This document shows, piece after piece, positions 1-11,563 of a DNA stretch of 64,000 nt. The notes under the pieces are model-generated. The model did not search any database. It saw only the letters and a list, made by a program, of their open reading frames with translations, and was not told the DNA's origin. Position numbers and translations under genes: made by a program. The number at the start of each line of letters is the position of its first letter. Within the stretch, counting starts at the first letter, position 1. Origin of the DNA: Kingdonia uniflora (Eukaryota; Streptophyta; Magnoliopsida; Ranunculales; Circaeasteraceae); NCBI GenBank assembly GCA_014058105.1, contig JACGCM010001659.1, positions 1,674,001-1,738,000 on the forward strand, in the 5' to 3' direction.

Positions 1-215
1 CTGTGTAAACTAGGAGTTTTAGGACGCCGAGCTCAAGTGCGAGGTCGAGTCCATGAATAAGAGCTTCGTATTTGGTGACATTGTTGGATGATTCAAAATC
101 CAAGCAGATTGATTTCACAACTCTGCCGTAGGAAGGGGTAATTAATATGATTTGAATTCCAGGCCCTGCGGGTCCTGCTGATCCATCTGTAATAAGTCTC
201 CAACCTTTCCTTGTA
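1..215 (-). pseudogene. Second (archaeal-type) RNase H domain, partial
   Basis: On the minus strand this translates to a TDGSAGPAGPG segment followed by KYEALIHGLDLALELG. This matches the start of the extra RNase H domain (aRNH) of Tat-lineage polyproteins, including the first catalytic Asp in the DGSA motif. It is only the N-terminal half, because the window ends here. It follows the pol RNase H in the order known for this lineage. Confidence 0.75.
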
Positions 216-220
216 ATCTA

Positions 221-1600
221 TTATGCTAGCTCGTCTAATGCATTGGTGGGTGGATCTTCGGTAATTTCTGTTGCAAGGTCCGGATCGTGCTCCTCCCACT
301 CAGGATCTTCCACTGGAAAATACGTAAGAAAATTGGCAATGGCTTGACCCTTTTTGGAATAATGTTGCTCGAACTTGATATCATATTCTCCCAAACTGAC
401 TGACCATTGTTGCACTCTCCTTGATTTATCTTTCTTGGACAAAACTTCCCGAAGGGGGTAGTTCGTCATGACTTTGACTGAATGAGCTTGGAAATAGTGT
501 TTAAGTTTTTGTGAAGTGTAAACAAGACTTAGAATGTGTCTCTCAATTTTAAAATATCTCATTTCTATTAGAGTGAGGGATTTTCTGATGAAGTAGACTG
601 GTTTTTTGATTTTTCCTTCAAGTTGAATAAGAACCGAGCTGGTAGAAGTATTTGTAACTGCTAGGTAGATGATTAATTTCTCATTATCTACTGGGGTGCT
701 CATTATGGGAGACTTCCCCAAGTAGGTTTGGAGATCCTGAAAAACTACCTCATATTCTGATATCCATTGGATATCTGTATTTGGCTAAACTTTTCCTCAT
801 TTTATATAAGCGAGAAGTAGTAGGAACAGCCAACGACATCGATCTAGAGATTTGGAAACGAATCGGTTGATAGCGGCAATCTTGCCGACAAGTTTTTGTA
901 CGTCTTTCATCGTCTTTGTAGATGGCATATTAAGGAGATGCCGAATTTAATTTGTATTGGCCTCAATCCCTTTCTTGTGGATGAGATGGCTGAGGAAATG
1001 GCCTGAGTGTACTCCAAATTGATACTTATCAAGATTGAGTCGCATCTTGCAAGATCGAAGAATATTAAATATTGTGTTGAGATCTGTAATGTAGTTGACT
1101 GACTATATGTTATTGTATAAAAGATCATTAATGTAGACTTCCAGGACTTTCCCAAGATGTGCTTTCAACATAGTAGTCATCCACCGATGATAACTTGCGC
1201 CTGCATTTTTGAGTTCGAAGGGCATGGCTTTGTAGCAGTAAAGTTCTTTTTCAGTGATGAAAGTGGTCTTTTCTTGATCTTCTTCCAAGAATAGAATCTG
1301 ATTGTATCCATCGACATCATTTTGTAGATAGGAGTTCGTGATCTGCTATATAATCAAGGATTTGATGGATATTGGGAAGTGGGAAGCTGTCATGTGGAGT
1401 ATGTTTGTTTAGATCTGTAAAATATACACAAACTCAAACTTTTCCATTCTTTTTTGGGACAGGGACGATGTTGGATATCTAATCTGGATATTTGGTTTCT
1501 CGAATAAATCCCACTTTGCTCAATTTCTCAATCTCCATGTTAACTTCATCTCAAAGGTGAGGTAATAGTCGTCGCTATTTCTTTTTGACCGCTGTAGCGT
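221..1600 (-). pseudogene. Reverse transcriptase plus RNase H of Tat element, broken
   Basis: Reading down from about 1560, the minus strand shows RT finger motifs (KVGFIRETKYPD, then VPKKNGK), a GYNQ motif followed by EEDQEKTTFIT near 1290, and the active-site box as VYINDL near 1140 where YVDD is usual. The RNase H part at 721-221 has FIRKSLT, the QKLKHYFQAH block, PLREVLSK and the WSVSLGEYDIKF block typical of the gypsy RT-RNase H module. In-frame stops and frame changes divide it, and one catalytic Asp of the YVDD box is Asn, so no active enzyme is expected. Confidence 0.82.
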
Positions 1601-1953
1601 TAATGATGATGGGATTTATGACATGCCTTAGCCGGGTTGACCCCATGCATCTCTTCGAAAGTCTACGCAAAAACATCTCAATTTAGTCGTAAGAACTGAA
1701 TGAGAGCATCCTTATCGTGTTGGACCAACTTAGTACCAATAAAAGTACCTCTGCTTGGTCCATCAATGTTAACGGTTTTTCCAGGCTCTTTTATTGAGAG
1801 CTGATCATCAAAGTGATACGCCTTTTGTAATTGCTATATTGCATATCGGTCTAAGGTATCTAGAATTGCTGAGATGGTATTTTCGTAAGCTCGAGAAAGA
1901 TTTTGACTACCTTTGATTTCATAGATGCCATCATTATGCTTGAAGCGGAGTGC

Positions 1954-2346
1954 TTAATGATAGGTGGAAGCGATTACTTCCATGTTATGAATCCAACTGC
2001 GACCCATAATCCTGAGATAACGAGATTTACCGTTGATGACGTAGAAGATAACATTAGTGGTAGCTTGTCCTGTGATAATAGGTAAGAAGATCTTGCCAAC
2101 TCGCTTTTCTTTAGAACCATTGAATCTACTGATATCGGTATCGCTTGAAATAACTTGATCGGCCAATCTCATTTGGGCGATTGTACTTTGAAAGAAAATC
2201 TCAATATCGCTTCCAGTATCGATCATCATTGTGTGCATGACAAACTTCTTCATCTTGAGAATTATGACTAATACATCATGATATGGAAATTTTAGATGAC
2301 TAATGTCGTAATCTTCGAATGAGATCCCAAGCTGGCAATTTCTCAA
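1954..2346 (-). pseudogene. Retroviral-type aspartic protease domain of Tat element
   Basis: An open stretch of 130 codons contains the catalytic motif MIDTGSDIEI. About 80 residues later comes the hydrophobic YLRIMGRSWIHNM block that precedes RT in this family. The catalytic Asp is retained, unlike in the related element at 8663-21505. It lies between gag (upstream on the minus strand) and RT, as expected for Ty3/gypsy. It is part of a disrupted polyprotein, not an independent gene. Confidence 0.8.
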
Positions 2347-2693
2347 CTCAGGCAGAAGCTTGGCTTCTTTATCTTGAGGTGTAACATCATAGCATTCTGA
2401 CAGTCTCCTGTGCTTGAATCGGCAAGAGTTGGTTATCTAGTTGATTCGATCATGTTGTTGTGGTACATATGGTTGAGATATTTCTCCTTAGCTTGATCTT
2501 CGACCTGGACTACTTCGAGCTACTTCTTATAGCTGCCATCCTATTATGATTCAAGGTCGATAATGTATTCAAAAATCTACCCCTCCTTGAAAATAAATTC
2601 TAGCAACCTCTGTAAAGCATAACATGAGTCAGTAGAATGAAGGCTTACCTTGTAATGCATGCAGTACGGGCGGTTCTCGATTAGTTCCAATGG

Positions 2694-4010
2694 TTAAGAT
2701 AGACGGTATAGCTTATCCTTGGAGAGGATTAGAAAAATTATGGAGATTCTAACATTCATCCTAGGGAGGACCGGTTTGGGTAGTGAGCCACCTTTCCAAG
2801 GGTTCTCAGTATTTCCCTTAGAGTGCTTTTGATCACCTTGATCCTCATTTGGTTCAGTGCTATGATCTGTGGATGGAACTTTCATGGATAGGACAAATTT
2901 AATGAATTTATGCCTTTCGGACATCATCCTTTCCAGGTCGACATACCCATTGACCTTGGTGATCATATCCTCCAAGGTCGCAGGTTTGTTGAGGAAGAGG
3001 TTCTTTTTGGCCTTGGAATCGAGCTGGAGAGCGTTAGTGAAAGCAGTAACAGCCGTTTTCTGATCGAGATAATCTACTTTGTGTGCGAGCTCCAAAAACT
3101 TCTTAGCAAAAGCTTCGAGCTTTTCTTCGTGTGATTGTTTAAGACTAATAAAAAAATATAAATTCTCCTCTTTAGCTCGGTTGTGAGCATATATCTTGAT
3201 GAATTATTTCTATAGCTCATCAAATGTGAGTATGGAATCTTCAGGTAGAGAGTGGAACCACCAGAGCGATTCCTCCAGTATACTTATTGTGAACAATCGA
3301 CTGAGGATGTGGTTTAGATTAGAATATAACACCAAGGAATCACGGTATTGTTGAATATGCTTCTTTGGATCGGTGTCCTTGTATTTACAAATTTTTAGAG
3401 TATGGAAACCGTTTGGTATTTCCATATCGAATAGTTCTTTGGCAATTAGACTCCCTTGTGACTTGTTAAGGTCGTCTGTAGTGCCCAAAACTTATGCTTC
3501 GATCAACTCCTTGATACCCTGATTCATATCCTCCTGTGTAACATATTGGCGTGTCGGTTGAGTGGCTTGATGAGGAGGTTAAGGATTATGAGTACCACTA
3601 CCCTTACTCAAACGATCACGTGCTAGAATTCGAGATTGAGGTCACTATTCTTCCTCCTTTCGTTTAGAAAATCGATGACTTCAACTAATTTTGGACTGAA
3701 CTTCACCACCCAAATGAATGGAAGGTTAATGTTCGTGCTAAAGATTTCTGGAAATATCTTTGTTGGTGGCTCCTCGAGGTCCCAACCTTTCCAGCACTGA
3801 CACCAAGGAGGTTTCTGGCAATTGATCACGATCCCTTATTGAAGGAGCTTGTTGAGTATCTTGTAGAGCTTGTAAGGTTGTCTGCATGGTTGTCATCTGG
3901 TCTTCATGTTGTTTGAACGCTGCCAAACGAGCTTGTCGCTTGGCTTCGAGCTCCTTCTTACGAAGCTCGCGATCAAGAGTTAACTGGCGTTCAAGCTTAT
4001 TGCGCTTCAC
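2694..4010 (-). pseudogene. Gag region of Tat element, broken into several frames
   Basis: Three open minus-strand pieces (4010-3738, 3488-3210, 3095-2694) together look like a plant gypsy gag. The first is a charged coiled-coil-like N-terminus (KRNKLERQLTLDRELRKKELEAKRQ). The second contains the capsid block FHTLKICKYKDTDPKKHIQQYRDSL and a LWWFHSLPEDSI motif. The third has the EDMITKVNGYVDLERM segment that closes the capsid domain. No intact zinc knuckle is visible. Frames are separated by stops, so this is non-functional. Confidence 0.75.
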
Positions 4011-4185
4011 TATTTCAGCGTGGAGAGTCGTCCGTAGATCTAAAAGTTATTCTGGCTCGACTTAAAATTGAGCTGGATTCCAGTTGTTAGTCATCTGGAA
4101 GTGACCATGATTAAAATTTGTAGTAGAGTGAATGCATGCCTTAGGATATCGTAGAAATGTCTTCTTTATCACAAATGGTGCCAAA

Positions 4186-4808
4186 TATAATGGCCTAATT
4201 CTGTAAGCTTGAAATGGCTTTAAATTAGCTCTTATATCAATGTTCCTGTGACAAAAACTAATGTCAAATAAGAAATGATACAAGAGATTTAGCGTAAAAA
4301 ACCTCTGAATAGGCAAAAAAAAACTACGACCTCGAGTCAAGGGTTTTTGTGATAGTGACTTTTATTGCTTGAGGATGATATCTTATTAAAAGTGATTTCT
4401 CAAATTAGAAATGCTGGATCTTGAAAATAAGAAGTTTGATGTTTTGAGAACCTAGAAAGTATAGTTTTCTTGGTGATTTTTCATATATTTTTCTAGGTTC
4501 CCTGTCACTTCTAGAACATTTTCTTTATATAAACCTTATCTGCAGTTCTTTATCGTGCAGAAGCACATTCTCCGAACAACGTGGTAAGTGCTACTTGACT
4601 GAGTAACTGTTGAGTTCGTAAGAGACATGTGTCTTTGACTTATCCATGTTTTTCTATTGAGTTCGGCCCACGTAATTCATCAGTTCGTGGCGTAAGTGTC
4701 AATGTTGATTGTTTATGTCACATGTGGAAGGTATGAGTCTGATATGGAGGAAGTTCGAGTAACAAAATAGCTTAAATTAGGTTAAATCAAGGGATAGGCC
4801 CCTACAAT
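4186..4808 (-). repeat. 5' LTR of the left Tat element
   Basis: This 623-bp block aligns along its length with the LTR at 24537-25142. On the minus strand it begins TGTAGG (plus strand ends CCTACA at 4808). Its inner end is TATAATGG on the plus strand, where the other copy has TGTAATGG. A minus-strand TATA box (TTATATAAAG) lies near 4524-4533. Immediately inside on the minus strand is TTTGGCACCATTTGTG, in the position of a primer-binding site and like the TTGGTGCCATCTGTGG that follows the LTR at 9214. Confidence 0.85.
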
Positions 4809-5602
4809 ACTGGGGATCCTAACAATCAGATGAAGCCTGGTTATGTTTTTGTTATTTACCATTTTATTGTTTCAATCAAGTTTTTGGAAATTTTGGTAAA
4901 ATTGTACTCATGGTTTAATATTATATATCTTGATTTTGATTTAGACCCCTCAAAATGTGATTTATCGCCATTATTTTTGTTATTTATCCGGTAAATGTTA
5001 AAGAATATAAGAAAAAATTAGAATATTTCATGATGTGCCCAACTGAGGATCTACTGGGTATACCATAAATGGTTAGTTAAACTTTACGTGAACACTAGAA
5101 ACATTTCCGGTGATTTAGACAATTGCTAATGAATGATTAGCTAAGCTTTACATCCATGAGTTTAATGGTTATTATTATATGTCTAAATAACCAAAATGTT
5201 TTGGATGTTTACCAAGTGAAGACTTGTCGTCTAATAGTAACTCTTAACATTAGGAACATAGTGACAATGTTTGGATATTTGATATATAAAAGGTGTTGAT
5301 AATACACCAAATACAAAATCAATCGTGCGTACCAATATATACTGAAATATTAGTTATAAATCATGATAAGTCGGCAAAAAAAAAATGTTGGAGAAATTTT
5401 GCTTCAGATATAGTGGGGGACTTTGAAATCCCGATATGTGGGATATTTTTCCTATATTTTTATTAGGTGATTGCAATTTGATCTTCAATTACTAATGATG
5501 GGTTTTACGATTTCTTGGATTTGCAGGTTTTTGAGAATGTTGGCTATGTTAGGGCATGCAATCTGCTTTATTTCATTTAGGGTTAGCCTAGTGACTAAGT
5601 AG
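4809..5602 (+). pseudogene. MGST3: MGST3 (MAPEG) 3' exons, copy 0: exon end 4809-4842 and last exon 5527-5602
   Basis: Translation gives the GDPNN segment that follows the conserved KGY in MAPEG family glutathione transferases. After an intron it continues with GFLRMLAMLGHAICFISF, matching the last membrane helix of plant microsomal glutathione S-transferase 3, and a stop at 5600-5602. The donor after the first piece is TT where copies at 7808 and 28906 have GT, so splicing is lost. The 5' half of the exon is missing because the Tat element occupies 1-4808. MGST3 normally acts in the endoplasmic reticulum membrane; this fragment cannot encode it. Confidence 0.75.
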
Positions 5603-5837
5603 AAAGCTTTCTAAAACTATAGAACAATTCTCTATTTATTTCTAATTAGAAATGTATGTTTCTATGAAGTTTGGAAGTATTTTGAGTTTTATAACATATC
5701 CAGTTGTTTTTGTGCAAAAAGAACGGAGCGGAGGTTATGTGATTATCATGGTAATCACTTGAATAATACGATTTGTTTTTATAGGAATTTATGATTGTGC
5801 GTTAACTATTTGATGATACGTGCTTGAACGGATGCAG

Positions 5838-6016
5838 GAGTTTCATCATCAGCTGGTCCAAGGATGGAGATAATGGTTGCCTTAATGGTTGCAGGATTAT
5901 TATCCTTTGTTATTTTCAGTTTGGATGATCTCTTAAAATGGTTGTGCCCCAGATTGAGCAAAATTGCTCAGTTTTCAGTTTACGGGACTGAAATGGCAAA
6001 CATTCACAGTACATAA
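5838..6016 (+). pseudogene. Unidentified terminal exon, copy 1
   Basis: An open frame after an apparent acceptor (ATGCAG at 5832-5837) encodes GVSSS-type sequence, then MVALMVAGLLSFVIFSLDDL and LKWLCPRLSKIAQF, ending TAA at 6014-6016. It has one hydrophobic helix and a basic tail. The same exon occurs at 21658-21836 with similar sequence, which argues it was coding in the ancestor. I do not recognise the parent gene. It follows the MGST3 last exon by about 235 bp in both units. Confidence 0.45.
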
Positions 6017-6804
6017 GCCTTAGTTAAATAATGTTTCAATGCTTAATGAGTCTTAGATCGTCCCAAAGAATAATTGTACTAAAAGCATTGTAACACAAAC
6101 TATTTTTTATTGCTAATAACTCTCAGATTTTGTTCAAGACTATCCTTTCATTGACACAATGTAGTCCTGAAAAACCATCTCTACAGTGAAACCTATACAA
6201 ATTTGCACACTCATGGGACTGACCCAAACGTTGTTGTTAACCCTTCAATTTGGTTGGCTTTAAAAGCACAACAGAGTTATAAAGGAAGTAAAGTAACACC
6301 AGAATGAAGGAAATGACGTATTAAAACATTTATTTATTTGTTAGCAAACCCGAAATAACATTAGGCTAACCAAATATTACAATATTGTTCTACTAATTAG
6401 CTTAACCAGTGTGGTACATATAATTTATCACCGTTTGCCCGAGTAACCCTTGAGATCCTTGTAGAAACACACGTACATAAGTATGTCAGGATAAATCCAG
6501 GCAGGCGAGTGTGTCAATCTCAGGATCATCACTATACCAACCCCACTACTGTTAGTTAAGCAAAAAATATCTGACAACTACATTTTATTTTAATTTTTCT
6601 TCTTCTTTTTACTTTTTTTGTAGGTATTGCCCTGTCCAAAACTTTATTGTGCTCTTAAACCATCCATCCCAATTGGCTTCCCCACATTTAGCTTTTTCAT
6701 CACCCAAATTTCACATTTACAAAAAAGGGAATCAGGCGATTTGGGTTTGACGGTTTAAAGGTTCAAAGTTAAGAGAGAAAGAAAGAGAGAGAGAGTTTGG
6801 AGAG
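6017..6804. repeat. Non-coding spacer and bL20m 5' leader, copy 1
   Basis: AT-rich sequence with no convincing ORF. It is repeated at 21837-22620 and partly at 29461-29897, so it is part of the array unit. The last 100 bp (from about 6715) match the 5' leader seen directly upstream of the bL20m start codon at 58980, including a GA-rich tract just before the ATG, but the splice acceptor CAG present at 58900 has become CAA here. Confidence 0.6.
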
Positions 6805-6990
6805 ATGAACCAGAAGAAGATCTTGGAGCTCATAAAGGGGCTTCAAGTGAGAGTGAAGAACTGCATTTGAATAGCTTGCGAGAGAGTAGAGAAAGACTTA
6901 TAGTACTCCTATAGAGATCGTCGCAACAAGAAGAGAGATATGTGATCACTTTGAATCGAAAGAGTCAACGCTGGCACTCGCATTCATGGC
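6805..6990 (+). pseudogene. Mitochondrial ribosomal protein bL20m exon 1, decayed copy
   Basis: Aligns over all 62 codons with the exon 1 at 58980-59165. It starts ATG at 6805 and ends at the same GGC before a GT donor, but it has in-frame stops (a TGA near codon 22, a TAG after KDL and another TGA near codon 48). It cannot encode protein. It sits between the unit spacer and a shortened intron. Confidence 0.85.
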
Positions 6991-7009
6991 GTAATATTTA
7001 AGATCATCA

Positions 7010-7634
7010 TTCTCCTATAGGCTCATTTGGGCTTTGGCTAGGCCCACCTTAATATTTTTATTAAAAAGTTATCTATCATTATGGGCTTAGGCTTGACTGA
7101 CTTGGTTTGGTCTTGTACACATTCTACTCTCCGCAACTAACGGCTAAAGACCTGATCTTTAGGGATACATTTCACGTTTAAATCTCATGCACGTTGGAGA
7201 GAGCCATTGTAACTTCATCTCTATAAATACCTTTGTATTACCACCTTCCCTAACATACAAAAAACAAAAGAACTATTTATCATCTTTCTATCTCTCTCTC
7301 TCCGGTAGTTCAAACTCATAAACAAAGAGATTCTAACATAAACAAAGTACGCTCTCTCCAGTTCAGAGACTTCCGTATCGATCTAAAGATCACAGCTCGT
7401 TGTATCCTAGGAGAGATTCAATTGTATAACCTATACCTAGGGTAAGTCGAGATACTCTTTAAAATTGCAAAAATAATTGTTAAAGGAACCTGTACTTAGC
7501 TTTCCCTAGAATGTAATAGAATAGCAAGTACCAAATCAGAATAGGAGTAGCAACAGTAGCTACAAGAACACAATTGGAGTAGGAAATGGAGATGCAGTAG
7601 CAGCAGTTGAGACATTGTTTCGGCTGGTTTACAG
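7010..7634 (+). promoter_or_regulatory. TATA-containing unit segment upstream of MGST3 exon, copy 1
   Basis: A segment shared with about 23700-24392 and 28080-28734. It contains CTATAAATA at about 7220, a CT-rich leader, and a conserved downstream block, and ends in an acceptor (TTTACAG) right before the MGST3 exon. The layout (TATA box, pyrimidine-rich leader about 100 bp later, no coding potential) resembles the U3-R-U5 part of an LTR or a captured promoter. I could not define terminal dinucleotides or a target duplication, so its origin is open. Confidence 0.35.
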
Positions 7635-8576
7635 AGAGGACATCAAAACTCATTGGAGAAGATGCCCAACTTCTATGCTTTGTTGGTACTGGGTGGGCTT
7701 AAACACCTAGAGGTTTCAGTTGGGTTGGTATTGGTTTACACTGTTGAATGTTATATCTACTTCAAAGGTTACTCTATTGGAGATACCAACAATTGAATGA
7801 AGCTTGGGTATGTTTTAGTTGTTTGCCATTTTATTGTTTCAATCAAGTTTTTTTAAATTTGGGTAAAATTGCAATCATGGGTTTAATGTTATATATCTTG
7901 ATTTTGATTTAGACCCCTCAAAATGTGATTTATCGCCATTATTTTGGTTCTTAATCCGGCAAACGTTAAAGAATATAAGAAAAAATCGGAATATTTCATG
8001 ATATGTCCAACTAAGGGTCTGCTGGGTACAACGGAAATGTTTAGCCAAACTTTTCAAGAATACTAGAAACATTTCCGGTGATTTAGAAAATTTCTAATGA
8101 ATGATTAGCTAAGCTTTACTTCCATGAGTTTTATGGTTATTATTATATGTCTAAATAACCGAAATGTTTGTGATGTTTTCCAAGTGAAGACTTGTCGTCT
8201 ATTAGTAACTATTAACATCAGGATACATAGTGACAATGTTTGGATATTTGATATATTGAAGGTGTTGATAATATGCCAAATACAAAAGCAGTCATGTGTA
8301 CCAATATATACTGAAATATTAGTGATAAATCATGATAAGTTGGCAAAAAGAAATTGAAATGTTGGAGAAATTATGCTTCAGATATAGTGGGGTACTTTGA
8401 AATCCCGATATGTGGGATATTTGTCCAACATTTTTATCAGGTGATTAGAATTTGATTTTCACTTACAAATGATGGAATTTATGGTTTCTTAGATTTGTAG
8501 GTTTTTGAGTATGTTGGCTATGTTGGGGCTTACAATCTGTTGTATTTCATTTGGGGTCAACCTAGTGACTAAGTAG
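7635..8576 (+). pseudogene. MGST3: MGST3 3' exons, copy 1 (7635-7807 and 8501-8576)
   Basis: The first exon translates to RGHQNSLEKMPNFYALLVLGG, then VYTVECYIYFKGYSIGDTNN. The RGHQNSLE block and the KGY...GD block are the glutathione-binding signature of MAPEG proteins of the MGST3 type. A TGA replaces the CGA (Arg) codon just after NN, so the frame is broken. The donor GTATG at 7808 is kept. The last exon (8501-8576) reads GFLSMLAMLGLTICCISFGVNLVTK then stop, a good match to the final helix. Upstream exons with the N-terminal half are absent, so this is a 3' gene fragment. Confidence 0.8.
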
Positions 8577-8662
8577 AAAACTCTCTAAAACTATAGAAAA
8601 TTTCTCTATTTCTTTCTAATTAGAAATGTATGTTTCTATAAAGTTTGAAAGTATATTGAGTT

Positions 8663-9214
8663 TGTAGCAGCATATTCCCCAGATTCGACAAGAATAAGCC
8701 AGCAAAGCGTAGTTGAAGACAGCCATACATGATCCAAGGTTAACATTCAATAATAAACAAACATGATGTCTTCAAAGACAGTCCATCATAGTCGAAGACA
8801 GCTCAACATTTTAAAAGATTCCATAAGTCCTCAGCCTACCAAAAGTAACCACTGTGCCTGGTCAAGAAAGAGCTTTTAGAGATCCGCAAAGTTTGCCTAC
8901 TCCCCCCAGAATAAAAGACTGTATCGTTTTGTAAAACTACTTGTATCTACTATAAATATAGGCAGAGAATTGATTACTCAGGACCCGAAAATTCTTAATC
9001 TTTACCATTTGTAACCTCTTAACCCTACTATCATCCCAAAACTCTGTAGTAACTAGCAATATACTTGATTTTCATCAAAATCATCCTCGAGGTTGTAGTT
9101 TTTCTCAGCTTTTACTGAGTTTTCCACGTAAAATTTTATCTATCTGGTCTTATTGCAGTCTCTTTACGAATAAGTATTGACAAAGATTCCCCCATTAGAA
9201 AACACGCTACTACA
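8663..9214 (+). repeat. 5' LTR of central Tat element
   Basis: Starts TGTAGCAGCA and ends CTACTACA. A TATA box (TATAAATA) lies at 8951-8958, about 260 bp before the LTR end. It matches 20945-21505 along its length. Directly inside follows TTGGTGCCATCTGTGGG (9216-9232), in the position of the primer-binding site. Confidence 0.92.
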
Positions 9215-9239
9215 ATTGGTGCCATCTGTGGGAATACCA

Positions 9240-10880
9240 TACTTTTATCTACTATTTATGATCTAAATGCTTTCCAATGACAAACATGAACCTGAGAAGT
9301 CATTCTAATACCGCAAGAGATCTAGAAATACCAGGAGTTATTGATCTACACATTACGGTACTCGAACTTTATAAATAAATAGTTGTAGAAAAAAGCTAAA
9401 GACTAGAAGATCAGCGTGTCCATGCTCAAACTTTTTAAACGTAGAGAGATGATCGAAGGAAAACCTTGGATCAAAAAAGTTAAACACATCAGAAAGAGAT
9501 GGAGAGACTGAGGAGGACATAAGATTGACTCACTGGCCGCTAGACGTCACCTCTACTCGCCCAGAGCGAGAATCGATCAAGAGCGATTCAACGCGATGAT
9601 TAGTCGAGAGAAGACAAGCAACGAATTTCTCGATCTAGATTTGAAAATCCAAACTGGGCTTCTCGAAATTTTGCTTTAACATCCTCTGCATCAACAACTC
9701 AAGGAAGTCGACACACGCGTCGTCAGACTCCCCCACCTGAAAGAAGACTAATTAGGGATAGATTGGAACCAGAAGGACAGGGAGATTTTGTTCCTCAGAT
9801 CGCAGCCTTACCTTTTCCCCCATAACAGTTTGTCACCTTAGACGACCTCAACAATAGGATACAGGCCATTAACTCTGATATCCCAAGCTGAAGATTTGCG
9901 CTTGGTAGAATCAAGACAAACCACATCTCTCCATATCTAAAAATATCCCCATCCCAGAAAATTTCCATATTCCTAAATTTATTCAATATGTAGGCCGGAC
10001 TGACCCGCTTACACATGTTCAAATTTTTAAAGCCATGGTTGGGTTATATTCCAAACTCGACCACATTCTATGTAGGCTATTCAACATGAGCCTGAAGGAA
10101 GAATAGCTCTGATGGTTCCATATTATCCAAGAGGCTTCTATCACCACATTCAGCCAATTATAACATCTTTTCGAATCCAATTACGTTCATTCTTGGGAGT
10201 GAGAAATTACTGTTAATTCCTTGTTTTACTTCGATCAAGACGCAAAAGAGACCCTGACAAGCTTTTATAAACGTTTCCTATAGGAAACAAGGAAAATTAG
10301 GAACTCGGACCCTAAAATCATAGTTCCTATTTTCACCTCTGCCCTGCATATTGACTCAATAGTTCGATAAGAGCTTACCTTGCACAAACCATGAACAGTT
10401 ACAAAAATGATTGATGTAGTTAATAACTACATCGAACTGGAGCGATCAAAGAAAGATAAAATGAAGAGCTCATCTGTCATCAATTCTCGAGAAATATATT
10501 CGGCCGCATCCTAACGAGCAGTCCTTACTGAAGCGCAAAAGAAACGCGACAGAAACACCAATAATAATAAAAGAACGGATGGTTAACTCAATGAACTGTC
10601 CCAGCTCTGGCGCCATTGACGACAACTCTCTCTGCTATCTTGCTGATGATAAAGGGAGATGAGTGTTATCGCGGCCTCAAGCAATTCCTGATCTTCCCAA
10701 CATAACCCTATGTCAGTATCACAATGTGCATAGTCACGAAACTGACAGCTACTACTCCCTCATGCGAATCTTTTATCGAATTCTATTAGCTGGACTCCAC
10801 AATTATATCGTTTGGCATCCAAAAGTTTCTCGAGAATGAAGCAAAAAATAAAGATATAAAGCAAAATCAGGTCCATGGGT
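9240..10880 (+). pseudogene. Gag of central Tat element, decayed
   Basis: No long ORF survives, but translations of short stretches recover the plant gypsy capsid. These are PKFIQYVGRTDPLTHVQIFKAMV near 9975, a LWWFHIIQEASI-like block near 10110, SLFYFDQDAKETLTSFYKRF near 10220, and MIDVVNNYIELERSKKDK near 10410. The order and motifs match the gag of the left Tat element (2694-4010), so the two elements belong to related subfamilies. Many stops are present. Confidence 0.7.
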
Positions 10881-10897
10881 AAGCTCACCACCTGCAT

Positions 10898-11400
10898 ATG
10901 ATCGAGATTGAGAAGGGGAAGAAAAGAAAGCAAGACGGTCAAATTAGGTCTTGCTGCAAAATGACCTTCTCAGAAAAATCAGCAAAACTTCATCCAAACA
11001 CAAGCAAATCAAAACGTCCTTACCAAATCACCTTCAAAGACTGTGACACCAGCCTTGTTAAATACCCTCATGATGACCCTATCGTTATTATGCTCAAAGT
11101 CGGACAAGACTACCTACATACGTTTCTCATCAATACCGGAACCGCCACATATATCTTGTTCAGAAGAACAATTGAAGTACTAGGCCTTACAGATTCGGTT
11201 AAAACTTCGACAATAACAATCAAGGGCTTCAATGGTTTGAAAGAATCAGCCACAGGAGAGATCACTCTATCAGTTTAGGCGGGTTCAGAAACTACGTTCA
11301 TCAAATTCCTTGTCATCAATGTCGGGTCAAAATATTTGGGCATTTCGGGACGCAGTAGGCTACATTCCATCAAAGCAGTGCCTTCAACTTTTCATCTAGC
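10898..11400 (+). pseudogene. Aspartic protease of central Tat element, catalytic Asp lost
   Basis: The ORF from 10898 to 11278 encodes HDDPIVIMLKVGQDYLHTFLINTGTATYILF-type sequence (pieces read from the frame). The active-site triad that should be D-T-G is N-T-G (LINTGTAT). It continues past a stop into a YLGISGRSRLHSIK-like block near 11330, the end of the domain. The Asp to Asn change alone would abolish activity. It aligns with the protease at 1954-2346, which keeps DTG. Confidence 0.78.
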
Positions 11401-11563
11401 ACTGCATTTTTTAATAGATCATGGGATCTATGAAGTTAAAGGCAGCCAAGCAGTTGCACGAATGTACAAAAATACCACAAGCAACCCTCATACAATTAAA
11501 CATCTCAAAGCATAGCAACTACAACAAGATGAATTAACCATATTTGAATAACATGACACCGAG

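Larger units (their letters stand above)
1..4808 (-). mobile_element. Tat-lineage Ty3/gypsy LTR retrotransposon, 5' part, decayed
   Basis: Reading on the minus strand from 4808 down, I see a 5' LTR, a primer-binding-like site, gag, protease, reverse transcriptase, RNase H and a second (archaeal-type) RNase H that runs off the window edge at base 1. A dual RNase H is the hallmark of the Tat lineage of Ty3/gypsy elements. Every domain is interrupted by stops or frameshifts, so the copy is old and non-autonomous. Integrase and the 3' LTR would lie left of base 1. The right boundary abuts an MGST3 exon remnant at 4809, so the element inserted into that exon. The LTR is homologous to the one at 24537-25142. 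Confidence 0.88.
4809..8662 (+). repeat. Chimeric MGST3 / bL20m array unit, copy 1
   Basis: This segment is repeated at 21506-24536 and, in part, at 27061-29897. In order it holds the end of an MGST3 internal exon (4809-4842), an intron, the MGST3 last exon (5527-5602), an unidentified terminal exon (5838-6016), a non-coding spacer (about 6017-6700), a decayed bL20m exon 1 (6805-6990), a TATA-containing segment (about 7010-7630), the MGST3 internal exon again (7635-7807), its intron and the last exon (8501-8576). The bL20m intron is almost wholly deleted here compared with the other copies. A Tat element inserted at 8663 ends the copy, and the unit resumes at 21506. Confidence 0.85.
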